A stretch of 64,000 nucleotides of DNA, taken from assembly GCA_013399895.1 (NCBI GenBank), contig VXBA01001835.1:434001-498000 (forward strand). The letters are read 5' to 3'. Shown here one piece after another: positions 44,821-61,397 of the stretch (the first letter of the stretch is position 1; each line of letters starts with the position of its first letter). Source of the DNA: Serilophus lunatus (Eukaryota > Chordata > Aves > Passeriformes > Eurylaimidae). The translations under genes were made by a program, and so were the position numbers. The notes under the pieces are model-generated. The model searched no databases. It was given only the letters and a program-made list of their open reading frames with translations, and was not told the origin of the DNA.

Positions 44821-47744
44821 CATTCCCATGAATAGGAGCAGAGCCCGATCCTTCTCTTCCTTTCCAACAGATCAAGATTGAAGTTTGATGATGAAAACAT
44901 ATATGTACACAGTTCCTATGACTTGAAGTGCTCTCTCTCTCTCTTCCATTCTGCCCTCCTCTTCTCTGCAGGATCGTGCAGAAATTTGGCAGAAATAAGA
45001 TTTAACAAAGACTGGATAACCTGCAGCTCTGGAGTATAAGGCTCAGTCAGATAAACTCTGACCAGCAGGTTGCTTGCATACATTTGATTCCTTTTGTTCT
45101 ACCTTCCCTTGATTTTTTCCCCGTGCTTATTCTTTCACCATCCACCCTGATCTCCCCCCTTTTTCTGCCCTTCATATCCCAAAGAAACATCTTGTCCCTA
45201 TTTGCCTTTTCTCTTTTAGTTCCAGGTTTTCCATATCTATATATACATACGTGTTTCTTCTGCCTTTTCCTAACTTGCCTCCGCTTTGCATGCTATTATT
45301 GATGTAGTTAGGTGCTGCTGGCCTCACAAATTTTCTGCTCCCAAAAATGTCCCTACTAATTATCTGTGAAGTTACTGCGTAACCTTCTTACCCACCTCGG
45401 AAGTCCTGCTCACAGTGCTGTCTGTAACTATTACCCGGTTTCTCACTTTGTTATTTGCACTGTTCAGGGTTGCTTATGTCATGTCCTGAGTTTCTCATGG
45501 TCTTTTTGATTAGCTAAACCTCAGGCCAGGGCCTAGTCACCTGTTGGCACACCTGGACAAACAGCAATTACCGATTAATTAATGCTCACAGAAGACAGTT
45601 ATGAATAAAATGCTAGAAGGCTGTGCTTCTGGACAGATTCTTCTGTCCAGGGGGTTATCAAACTGGTGTGGAAATTGTCAGCTTCATATGTTACTTGATG
45701 CTAACTCATCCTCTGTGTTGCTGGGTTGCTTTCTTCTGATCCTCCACTAGGGTTTCCTACCCTCTCTCAGATCTTCAGAAATCTAATACCGGCTTAATAG
45801 CAGTGAAGCTTCCTCTCCCTCTCTTTCTCTTTTTGCGTTAGCTTTAGCTTGCTCACAATCTCTCTCTCCCCAAAAGCTTTTTTGATGAAGGTAAGCCAAA
45901 ATCATGATGCAGCTGTGCGTGATGAAACTGGGTCATGGAGTCTTCCCTGAACAAAATTCATAGGTGGCATAAGACCAGTGACAGTAGTATATTCTTTTAG
46001 GATTGTATAAGGTGTTGAAAATTTCCCTTACTAGAATGAGAAGTAACAATAGAGAATTAAAAACTCTGCTGAAAAATAGCTCCTTACACTCAACAGTCTT
46101 TGTCCTCTCAAGTTCACTGATACAACTCTTTGACTCGGAATGTTTCTTCTGATGCCACTCTGTGTAAATCAGCTCACAGGCAGTGTGCATCTATGTAAAC
46201 TCTTAGAGAGGATGATGAGTTGGCAGGAGAAAGTAGGAGAAATTAATTTCAGCCTGGTCAGGTACCCAATACTAACAAATCTTTGGGTGTCACTCATTAC
46301 AAAGCCTGTTTGTGTGCATATAACACAGTGCTCCTAGCCCTTTGCAGTGAGGAAATCATGACTGTGCACCAGTCAAAACTGATGCTAGCCTGCCCAGATG
46401 CAAGTTGAGCAAAAGTGGAAAAAAAACATTGTACACTATAACCTTACTGAGGGAACTATACAAACACCTCCTCCCATAACACATTTAAGGAGTAATCTGC
46501 AGCTGTTAAAGTGGGAACACTCCACACAAGGAATGTGTGAGAAACAAACCACATTGAAGGTTTGCCTATAAAATTGCTGCAGTCAATGGTCACCCCTCCT
46601 TGCTGGAATAGGGACAAATGAACAGGACAACTGGAAGCATTGGGCACTGAATGGCTGAAACTGTATTACTTGGGATGGCAGAAAGCACTACATCCCACTT
46701 CAATTTCTGTAATGCCTGTTGGCTCACTGGGCAAATTCTGACAGATGGAATGTGCCTCAAGGTGAAAATAAAGGAGCTGAAACTTGGGAGCAGAGGAGAG
46801 AAAAAATGTACATGAATGTATTTGTCTAATCGTTTGCATTCTTCTTTCCCCAGAATCTGAATCATCGATCAAATATTTGTGTTGTTTGGTAGTGAATTAA
46901 CTCAAGTAAAATTTCCCAGCTTGAGACTTGTTTTTGTTTGCAACATCTGTATATTGGCAGAGTTTTCTACCATGTGAGATCATTTTGGAATAAATCTACT
47001 TTATCATCTGCACAAGTGGAAGCTTGTTTTAGAAAGAAAAAACATGCTCATAAAGCTCATCAGTAGCAACTTCCTAAATTCATCCACAGCTGTTGAAATA
47101 ATGGGTCTTTTTGATTATTGAAATTACAGGAATTGGAATAGGACTCACAGACACTCCTTAAAAAAAAAGAAGATGGACACTTTGACCTGTTTGCACCTGA
47201 AACTGCTTCAGTTTGCAGCTGAAGTTCTTCTAATATGAAACTAGTAAAAGGCAACTGATTATTGTATTATGAAAATAGGTTTCTCAAAGGAAAAAAATCT
47301 GTAGGTTTGCAGGACAGGTATAAAAGTTGATTCTTATTACTAATCTGAAATATTGCATGTGATGACACCAATTCCTTCCAAATGTACTAGAAGTTAAAGG
47401 AGATCTGATTAGTCTTATAAGCAATTCTTCTTTCCTTTCAAACTTTGAAAAAGTGTTTCAAACAAGCCCAGCTATACTGGACTTATACGGGAAAACTACT
47501 ATTTAGCCTCTGTAGTCATCAGTCTCCTTCCAATACCTTTCTGCAACATTCTTTGGGGCACTACAGTCATTTTAAGTCTTTCCTTTCTTAGAAGAACCCA
47601 GATGCAGAAGAGCCTTCTCACTGGAAATGATGGTTTTCATAGGCTGAATAGGAAGGTAGTAAGGAAGCCTGTGTAACTGAGACATTCAAGTAGAACATTA
47701 TGTGGCTCTGACTCTTACCCAAGTACTTGTATTACTTGAGCTGC

Positions 47745-47898
47745 CGTTTGTGTGTATGTTGAGCAATGAACAATGAAGACCCTGCTGTGTTGTCAGTGTA
47801 GCTGATGACATCGATGTGTTGTGTGTGTATCTGCACCTTTGCAATATGTACTCAGCTCAGGTTTTGGCTGGACTTGCAAAAAGGAACAGCAGCAGCCA
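47745..47898 (+). repeat. Inverted-repeat arm B (about 150 bp)
   Basis: This is the partner of the arm at 44672-44820, separated by about 2.9 kb. The best-conserved block begins TTTGGCTGGACTTGCAAAA at 47863. The pair could be two copies of an unrecognised interspersed repeat in opposite orientation, the termini of a decayed element, or an old local inverted duplication. Confidence 0.85.
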
Positions 47899-49879
47899 AA
47901 GCTATTATCCCTCTATGACATCATATGTTGTGCCTGGTATTTTATCTTGTGCATCTTTATCTCACATCTTGTGAGGTCTGTGTTATTCTGCTTCGAGCAG
48001 GCCTAATATGCTTTTTTCAGGTCTTTTGCCACTGTATCCAGCTCTATTTTTTTTTGCTGTCTACTCAATGACCACATAGCAAAGTAAGTATTATTAACTT
48101 TGGAAAATCACAGTCTTCCTGTTTGCAAGATTCAGGGCTGCTGCAGCAGCACTACACTTAAATCTTGCCTTTGCAGAACAAATCAAGATATGAATCGTGA
48201 ATGTGTATATTACTGAGTCTCTTTAGTTGTTCTTAAGGCTCAGGCGCCATTTTTTGGGGGGTAGAGTACAGGGTAGGTTTGAGATTCACTGTCCCTGCTG
48301 GTCATTAGTCCTCCATTTTACCTTTTACAAGTCATTAGAACTCTGCAATAAACCATTTTTAAGTTACTCCCGTGGCAGAATCTGAAACGAAAAAAAGAAG
48401 ACGGAGTTCTCTTCTTCATTAGCGAGCTGAACTAGCCCAGCAAAATCTGACAAATATTGGAGTCAGTGGGAGGATATGGGTGGAAAACATATTTAAAATC
48501 ACAGTTTTGAGAAAATTCTAGAGGGTTGGACAGCCCATTTTCAGTATCAGCGAGTTGATTTTTCTTCTCTCTTTGTAACTTCATCTTTAAATATGGATGA
48601 ATGGAACTGAATCTGAACAGATTCACCATGCTTCTCAAGTGCCTTTGGGGGCCAGTGGTGACTCAGTATTGCTGCATCCAAACACTAGTTTGGATCCTTC
48701 TGCTAGGGGCTGAAAAGCCTCAGGTTTACCACTGCATAGCTCAGCAGTAAGGCACTCAGCTGTGAAGCTCAGGTGGCTCCCCTGTGAGTCTGGGTGAACT
48801 GTTTATTCCTACATGGGTTTCTCCCAGTTCACGCAGGTGCAAATGACTGAACTACATTGAACTGTGCTACTTAACAATTTTGAACAAGGTCCTTTGAATC
48901 TACTATTAAGGCTCATCAGTTGTCATAGCAGCCCTGTATTGTATGGATTTATATTATGAAGCTGTAATAAAGCTGTTGCTCATCCCTTTGAAATCAGGCA
49001 TAAATCACTAATGCAGCTTCTGAGTGACAGGACTTCTTTAGGTGTTATTCTAACAGAGAAACTGATTTGCATTAAATGACATGTCTGTCAGCAGAGGAAG
49101 ACAATTGAATTATAGAAGTGGAACTTTCTACAGGTATACTATAGGCATTTTTATTTGTAACCATAGGGTAAAGTCACCTTCTACACTGAAATCATCGGTA
49201 TCATTGGAAGGCCTGGGGAGGTTGTGCAAGGAATTACTAAACTCAAGTAAGATGTGAAGCTCTTGCTCTTGTCATGTCCATGTCCCATGCAGGGTATTCT
49301 GTGTGGCAGTTGAGTTCTACTCACATCAAGGCAAATGGAGAACATATACACAGATAATGAAATAGTGGGAATTTTGTTTAATGTGTATTCCTCATTGATA
49401 TGATTGTTAGGATTGTGTAGAACAGTACCTAATGCATGTTTTTGTCATTGCTGTGAAGATGATGCAGCTGTGCATACATAGTACACTTGCATTTCTGTAG
49501 AGTGGCATTCATCAAGAAAGTGAAGTCATAAAAAATCAGCATTACAGACATCTATCAAATTATTAAAAATTAACTGCTAGCAGGTTTCCAAATATAGTAA
49601 GCAAGGTGTGGTTTATGGCAGAGGGGAGTTTTTTCAGATCTGCTGATAACTTATAGAATGTCCATCTTTGGAAGCTTTCAGGACAGGTTTTACACAAACC
49701 TATGTCGATTTGAAGAATTTTTTAGAGAATTTCTGCTTGAACTATAAACCTCCAAAGTTTGCTTACAACCAACATTTCTGTGGTACAGATGGGAAAAAAT
49801 CAAACAGCTTTTTCGTTAAGCAGACTGTTCTGTTGTGTCTGCTTTTTATACTGACATTAAAGCCTAACAGTTAATCTAA

Positions 49880-50700
49880 GGCCACCACGATACCTGCAAC
49901 AGAGCACCCAAGGGTGTTATGAAAGCAGTCTGTTGTGGAAGGCATCTGTAAGGCAGCAAATACCAGCCCTGTCTTCCAGAAGGACAAGATGGAGGGTCCA
50001 GACAACTATAAGCCTTACCACAATTCCTGGGAAAGTGAGGGACAGCTAATCCTGGAAAACGTTTTGAGATACCCGAATTACAAGATGGTGATCAGGAACA
50101 GTCAGCATGGAATTATAATGAGGAAATTGTGCATGACCAACCTGATGGCTAGCTTGATGGATGAGAGGAAAAGTTGTTTCACTCAACTTTAGTAAGGATT
50201 TTGACATTGTCTTCTGCAACATTCTAATTGACAAGATGACAAGGTACAGGGTTGATAATTGAATAGGAAAGTGCTCTGAAAACTTAATGATTAGGCCAAG
50301 AGGGTCTAAAGAAGAAAGACCTTAAGAGGGATCTTATCAGTGTGTGTAAATACTTGATGGACTTGGGGATACTTGGGGAATGAAAAGGAGAGAGGCAGAC
50401 TCTTGTCAGGAGTGCCCAGTTACAGAAGAGGCTACAGGTACCAATTGAAACACATGAAATTCCATCTGAACACAAGAAATTTCTTTCTTTTTTACTGTGA
50501 AGATGGTCAAACACTGGAATAGGTTTACGAGAGAGGTTGTGGAGTGTCCATTCATGGGGATACTTAAAACACAACTGTAAATGGTCCTGGGCAACCTGTT
50601 CCATCTTGTCCTGCTTCAGCGGTGGGTTTGGAGATTTTCAAGAGATTGGTAAATCACAGTGGTACTTTCTTGCTTCTAAAATTCTGATTCTATAAATGTT
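49880..50700 (+). mobile_element. Degenerate CR1 LINE fragment
   Basis: On +, the sequence reads as decayed CR1 ORF2: DNYKPYHNSWESEGQLILEN near 50000 (RT region), the AACAGTCAGCATGGAATTAT landmark near 50096, then a 3' region (AACACTGGAATAGGTTTACG near 50510). It ends near an ATTCTGATTCTATAAAT terminus at about 50682-50698. There are many stops and internal deletions. Confidence 0.85.
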
Positions 50701-53384
50701 CAAAGTCCCACGAGACTGACAGGCTCTCCAGACTGACTGGATTTATCTTCATTACAACTGCCATTTACATTAATGGACTGTAATAAAAAGAACACAGGAC
50801 ACACAGGCAAATTAGAGATGAGGACAGCTCAGTAGAAAAGTTTGGTTTAGGTCTGGTTTTGAATTGTAAGTAGATTCCAGAAAGGGAAGCATGCATATCA
50901 CTAAAGTACAAGCTACAAACATCTCAAGAAGAAGGAAAAGAAACAGCATATTGTGCCAATGCTGTTGAAAGAACAAGAACGAGAAGAACCTAAAACAGTG
51001 TCAATATTCTGGCAAGCAGAAGTGAATTTCGCATTTGGACACGTGAACATTGGGTTGGAAGGGTCTGGGCATTTTTCTAGGTAGAGATCAGACATCCTGC
51101 TGCTTGACAGAATTCCTGTGTAATGGTATAATTTATCAATAGAACTCAAATGGAAATTTCTCCCAGAAAATGTTGTGCTTTAATATCTCTACTGTATTTG
51201 TTAGTGGGAGGTGTCAGACCAATTTACCTGGTCTTCTCAGTGTTTTCTGATTATTTTCTTAAGGTCTTTTCTCATTTATCTCCACATCTTTCTGCGTAAA
51301 GGATACCTTGATTTTTTGAATTCTGCTGCTTCCATACCTCTGTTCACAGCTGAAAATTTTGTTGTTGTCTACTTGACGTACAGATGCTATCCAGTACATG
51401 CTACTGCTTCAGCTTCACACAGCACTTAATGTTGGTCCCTAACTATACTTATCCCAGAGAAAGCAAGGAAAATAATGAGCTTTTTTTCTCTAAGAAACTC
51501 TGTCGGTGGTGATAATAGCAATTAGTTTTGCTTCAGTCAGATCTCATTAGCTAATGACAGTGATTTGTCATGCCAATAAGCGTGAAAATATGCCACTATG
51601 ATGATAAAATACTTCTGCCAACTGATCAGCATTGCAAGTTACTGTTATTGAGTTACACATGCCTTTTGGGGCTGTCATTTCATATTCCTGCATCAAAATG
51701 GTAGGGCATGTATAGTCTGTGATTAGATACTGTTGTGCCCTTAATACAGGAGTCCATTTCTGGCATCAGGATTGTGTTGTACTGGAAATGCTGATGGTTC
51801 ATTAGAGTAAATGGAAAATGGCTAGACACAAAATCACAGAATTAAACTCCAAAAAGGGATGTTCTGTTTTCCACATGAAGATTTAAGGGTCAGCTCAGGC
51901 TCGATTTTGCTGACTGATTTTCCTTCTAAAAAACCACATTTGATGATTCAGAGGAATGACTTGGATTGTAGCCCTTACTTCCCCGAGAGGAAGTAAGACT
52001 GACTCTGTGTTGTAGTTGTTCTCTCACAGCTAACGTGATTTCTTTCTCTTTTGCAATCACACTATAGTTCTCTCCAAGCTTTCTCAAAAAATGCCATCTT
52101 CATGTTGTTTGCGTCATCACTTATCTCCAATGTTTGTTTCCACTGAAAAAGGATAAAAATAACAAAACATACTAAGTAGAGGGAAAGGGAAAAGGGAGTC
52201 AAGGAAATTGTCTTGGTCTCTGCAAAGATTGGAATGACTGGCAAAGAGAACAACAGAAATCGCAAAAATTTTGAGATCATAAAAATCCTTTTTTTCCCTT
52301 CAGCTGTATTTGGACCCTGGAATAATTTTTTGTCTAAAGGATGGATGCTCTGCTGTAGCAATCATCTGTGAGCAGTGCTCTGCTTCTTTCTCAGTCTCAG
52401 CTGTGTAGAGCACATGTGTTTTACCTTTTTTTCTGCCTATCCCCAGAAGCTGCAGCTATTTTCGGGGAACACTCTTGTTCCCTGTAGGCGTATTACTGCC
52501 CTGGCTCACCTCAGTCAACACATTGTGCAGAAATACAGGTTTTCTGGGAAATCTCTAGCTCATGATTCACATGCTTTTTTATGCTTAACATATTGTTATA
52601 TCAGATCTGAAACATCAGGTTTATTTCTTTAGTTGTTCTTTAAAAAGATTTGTAGGTGCTGTAAATTCCTGTTTAATTTTTAGGAAATTTAGATATGATC
52701 CTCCCACGTGCCTATGAGCTTTGGGGATTAACATCTGAGATGATCTCTTAGAAATGTTGACAATAATTGTTTCAAAAAAGACTAAAAACCTCCCACTTTT
52801 CCAGTTGGAACTAGTCTGTGTATGCCTGTTGAAAAAGAAATCTCCTGGCTTTACTGTATGTTCAAACTAGGCAAGTGCACACAGTGGCATAAACTTAGAC
52901 CTGATATGCCAACCTGAAAATTACTCATAAATTGTGTCCTCAATGCCACCAACACAATGTGGTAAGAGAACCTGATGTTCTCTTTAAATAGTGATCCTTG
53001 GGGTTGCATTCTTTACATAAATTTGGTAAATTTTGTGTAACAGCAGCAATATATACTTATTAGAAGAAAAAAGAGGGGAGGAGGGATTACAGGTGGATAT
53101 GAGGTGTAACTCGTATAAAAAGCCAGGGTACAATCATAGGTTTTAATAGGGAAGAGAGGAGGTACCATGAGGGAACTAATTATTTCTTCCATTATCTGAT
53201 GGGGAGTACAGTGAAAACAGAGCCAGACTCTTCTCAGGGGCAAATAGTAAAATAACAAGAACCAACAGTCCCAAGTTAAAACATGAAATATTCCAGCTAA
53301 AAATAAAGTGCTTTCCTGTGAGATTAGCACAGCACTGAAACAGCTGCTCAGAGAGGCTGGGGAGTTTCTGTTCTTGGAAAACAC
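50701..53384. other. Intergenic region, no recognised content
   Basis: I found no gene, RNA or repeat family. Short open frames of 72-99 codons overlap on both strands without domains. The 152-codon antisense frame at 53013-53471 extends into the neighbouring CR1 copy. Confidence 0.7.
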
Positions 53385-54035
53385 ATAATCCCAGTATGAG
53401 TAGGTTTGGAAAGGACCACTGGAGGTCATGTAGTCTAACTCCCTGCTCAAGCAGGGTCTCTTAGAACACATTACTCAGGATTGTTTCCAGAAGACTTTTG
53501 AATATCTTCAGGGGAGGAGATTCCAGAACCTCTCTGGGCAACCTGTTCCAGTGCTCAGTCACCTGCACAGTAAAGATTTCCTCATGTTCATGGGCACCTC
53601 TTTTGCTACTGCTGAGCACCATTGAGAAGGGCCTGGATCCAACTTGTTGACACCCTCTTTGCAGATACTTACAGACACTGATGAGGTCCTCTCTCAGTCC
53701 TCCCTTCTTGAGGCTGAACAGACCCAGCTCCCTCAGTCTGTCCATGTAAGAGATGCTCCACTCCTTCATCTTTGCTGCCCTCCACTGGACCTGCCCCAGG
53801 AGTTTCATGTCTCCCCTTACTGAGGAGCCCAGAACTGGACACAACACTCCAGCTGTGGCCTCACCAGGGCTGAGTAGTGGGGCAGGATCACCTCCCTTGA
53901 CCTGCTGGCAGTGCTCTTCCTAATGCACCCCAGGATATCATTGGCCTGCTACTGGCTAATGGCCAGCTTGCCCATCAGAACCCTCAGGTCCTTCTCTGCA
54001 GAGTTGCTTTCCAGTAGGTCTGTACTTATCTTCTT
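53385..54035 (-). mobile_element. CR1 LINE 3' fragment, antisense
   Basis: On -, a 128-codon frame at 53847-53461 reads as the C-terminal part of CR1 ORF2: QVQWRAAKMKEWSISYMDRL, then RELGLFSLKKGGLREDLISV, and EHWNRLPREVLESPPLKIF. Upstream on - (54035-53850) the preceding ORF2 segment is recognisable (complement of AGCTGTGGCCTCACCAGGGC). The + strand at 53413-53460 shows the 3' end, including GTCTAACTCCCTGCTCAAGC. This is the best-preserved CR1 coding stretch here, but it is only a fragment. Confidence 0.92.
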
Positions 54036-56189
54036 AAAGCAGGGATTTATTCTTCCATTGATCCTTTATAAAATTCTAAGCGAATGAAGTTTCTCTTGGT
54101 TATTTATAATCAAATCTGTTAAATTATGAATTAATATTAAATTTAAAACTTGTGAAAAATTATCTCTGAGAAGGTTCTTCAAATTAGCTCTGCAGTAAAA
54201 GCAAGCTGCATTGGGTAATATTCTTGTTTATATTCTGGACTGTTTCAACCACTATTAAAACCCTATGATGGTGTAAAATGCTCTAAATTTCCTAATCTGC
54301 ACATAGGAAGGTCCCCAGAACAACCCCCACAATACCCAAACCAAACCAAACCTGGAACTTTAGCAACATCTGGCAAGGGCTAGTTTGTGCTGGGTGTCAG
54401 AAATGCATCCAAAAATGGAATACTGCTCTGCAGAGAACCTTGGGAATATAGAGTAGCCCTCCTAATATTACGGACTACTTCCTTAATCCTTAATCCACTA
54501 TGCTTTTTAGGGGCATGCTCAATATCTAGTATTTTTTGGATGCTCCTTTGTGTTTCAAGTGACAAGAAATCCCTGAAAAGAGTTTTAATACTTTTGCCTT
54601 AGATCCAGGTCAAGGCAGAAGCGACCTGCTTTCTTTTTCCTCCAGGGCTGTATTACTCATCAGGGACAACTTTTTGTGTAAATATTGTATCAGTTTGTTT
54701 CTCATGCTCTGTCCTCAGTTCATGATCTGCTTTTCCTGTCAGTGGGAAGGAAATGAAGCGCTTTAAACATGTTTCTGTTTCAGTTGTCAATGGTCACTTT
54801 GTCATCAGCATTTTAATGCAAAGCTTTGAAAACCAGTGGCTTTAGTTCAACCCGGGAGTCCACAGGAGACCTTCTTGTTCAAGCCTTGAGAAAATTAGGC
54901 TCAGACTCTGTGGCAGCTACCCAGACTTGCTGGATTGCTGAGCAAAGCCTTAACAGCTGATTGCACCTGGCCTGCAAGGTTTTTGTATACCTGTTTCAGT
55001 AATGCTGACCTAATAGATCCTGTGTGTGCTGAACTTACCGGTGCTTTCAAAACCTTGATGGTAGGTAACACCTATAATGGCCTTGGAAGCCTGAATGTGC
55101 TTTTTCATCACTTTGATTTGGAAACACTTAGCACTGTCATTTCTTTTTGTGGTGGAGAAGTATGCCTTTGTTTTTGATCTGAAGAAAAGCACGAAGTAAT
55201 TTTCCAGGATTGAGTGTTCCCGACGTCTGATTACCACTCCAGAATTATGCCATTAACAGAATCAGCCAGGACTAAATCTTGCAACACTGAAGTGAACGGG
55301 CACTTTAAGTACTAAGGCAAGGTGGCCATTGTTGAAGAGAGACATGCATTTGACTGTCAGTGGTTGAAAGATGAGGAAGAAAGGGCAATTGATGTACAGC
55401 AATGCTTAAATACCTCTCAAATTGATTAATGAGCTGTCCTGATCAAGTCTTTTTTTTTGCTCCTTCTTGACCAGTGCTTTCTGTCAGGCAAAAATGACAC
55501 ATTCTCTATAGAGACCCTTAAAGATGCTGCTTTTTTAAAAAATTATTTTTTTTATTTGTCTTGTTGTAAACAAGGTGTGCAAATTTTTCTTCATTATTCT
55601 TTTAATATTGAATTTATTAAAGATTTGTGCATTGGGCAAGAGAAAGGGATGGTTTGAAATGCTGCCAAAATATAATTTAGGCAAACAAAAGCAAGAGTCT
55701 TTCTCTTTAAGTAATAGTCAACTCAGTGATTAGTGGAAAAGGAGAGGAGGAAAACATTGTTTGAGTATCTTTATATAAATGGAGGAGCCTGAGAAAAAAT
55801 CTGGTAGAATTCCTTACCTTAAAGAATTACAAAGTGTTACTAGAAAGCAATTGGTAAGAGGTTTTTTTCTAGGCCATTACAGAAAGACTCTTTGAAAATG
55901 ACAGGAATATTTGACAGAGAAAATCCTAGTGATTTTGTGAGGGCAGCTGTTCATCCTCATTTCAAAAAATGAAAGAAAAGTGCTTTAAAACAACAGTGAT
56001 GAACTACATTGCAAACAGCCTCTTTTACTGCTGAAATACAGTTTAATTTCATTCTACATAGATACCATGTGATACAATCCCTAGACCATAATCTTTAGAC
56101 CATAAGAAAATGGAGGCACTGTACAGTTTCTGTGAAGGGAAAATCAATACATACAGGTTTCTAAAACATGAGAAGTTGACAAATACTGG
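54036..56189. other. Intergenic region, no recognised content
   Basis: This is AT-rich sequence between the antisense CR1 and the likely PRMT8 transcript end. The short open frames have no domain. Confidence 0.7.
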
Positions 56190-56211
56190 CAAAATACATC
56201 TTCAAGTATGC

Positions 56212-56217
56212 TTTATT
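56212..56217 (-). terminator. Candidate poly(A) signal for PRMT8
   Basis: TTTATT on + is AATAAA on -, about 1.34 kb after the PRMT8 stop. By eye it is the first full AATAAA after the stop on that strand. A nearer ATTAAA lies at 57465-57460. Assignment of the transcript end is inference. Confidence 0.45.
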
Positions 56218-57558
56218 TGCAGGTGATTAAAAAGATATTTAGGAAAAAAACTAGTCAATCTTATCCAGTACATGATTGAACAATTTAGTGCCTAATGCCA
56301 AACAGACTGGAAAATGGGTTGATAGGACTGTTGATGCAGTTGTTGATGAATTACATGTGATTAAATGGTCCACATTCATGTAGTAAAAATACCTGATACA
56401 TACATATGGAGAATTATAAGCACTTAATGGTTTAACAGTAAGCGGGAGATTTTGTAAGAAAAACAAGGGACTTAAGGGGATGGGGAAGCTACAGACATCT
56501 TAGTAATATCAGACACCATTGACAATTTTTAAAGACATTAACGTATTCCTGCAAATCACTGCACTCTTGAGAATAGCATTTGCAATTTAAAAATTATCTA
56601 AAACATCACCAAAAGGAAACACTAATTCCTATTTTTTAAAAATTATTTTGCATTAAGAATCTTACGAAGAACTGAAATATGGCATGGCTGAAAAACATGA
56701 ATTACCCACCATTTCAGAGATTTTGCATTCATCACATTTAAATACTAGGTGTCTGATTTCAGAAGGTCTCATGCAAAATCCAGCTATAAAAACTCATCAC
56801 AGAATATCTTCAAAGATAAAAAGCTAATGTTTTTTAAAGCTCTGACAGACATCCAGTTGGGAAGGTGAATTCTGAAACTAATGGTCCACATTTTCCAGAG
56901 GACATTGAAAAATATAGTTGTTGAACCTCCTGTAAATGCCCAGCTCTTATCTACACTTTGCATGGAATAATTACCAAAGCTTTAACATGAGACAGTTAAT
57001 GGAATATATCACTGCCTAGAGTAGTGCCGGCGGTAACATCATTATCTTTCTATAACTGTGTAATGAGAATTAAATAATCACAAAACAAATTCCTATTATG
57101 AAATTACTTTTTTCCTCATATACAATATATATATATATATATATTCATTTATATTGAATATAAGTCCAGTAATACTATCACAGTAATGTGCTGTAGTAGT
57201 CTTTCATAGTGAGAAAACTGCCCTAATCATCTTAACATGCAAAGCTTGGAAGAACCAGAAATTCACAGTAATACAATTTGTATATGTGTCTTCTGCCATC
57301 CTGAAGTTAACCAGAACACTCGACTGTTGCTTATTTTTTCCTATGTTTGACAAAAGCTACAGTTCTGTATACTGTACATTCACAGTGGGATTCCAGCCCC
57401 CTGTACTATCTGCAAGAAAGATCAGGTTACCACTCTCCATCAGAGTAAACATTCTAGTATTTAATGTAATAATCTTGTGAACAGTTGTTCTTAGCTTGAA
57501 GCTCAGCAGTTCAAGACTTGATAAAATTCTCCTTTTCATCTCTCTGAAAGGTTTCCTG
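56218..57558 (-). other. Probable PRMT8 3' UTR
   Basis: This is AT-rich sequence between the PRMT8 stop codon and the candidate poly(A) signal. It includes a TA microsatellite at about 57125-57144. Chance open frames here have no domain. Confidence 0.55.

Positions 57559-61397
<3,839 letters not shown>

Larger units (their letters stand above)
42443..49879. other. CRACR2A 3' UTR and intergenic region
   Basis: Sequence after the CRACR2A stop contains candidate poly(A) hexamers ATTAAA at 42658 and AATAAA at 43843. The 3' UTR end cannot be fixed from sequence alone. Open frames here are short, overlapping and without domains. An inverted-repeat pair (44672-44820 and 47745-47898) is the only large structure. 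Confidence 0.7.

Noticed and set aside
53013..53847. 152- and 128-codon antisense frames
   Set aside because: The 128-codon frame is a CR1 ORF2 fragment. Part of the 152-codon frame is CR1 3' sequence and the rest has no domain.
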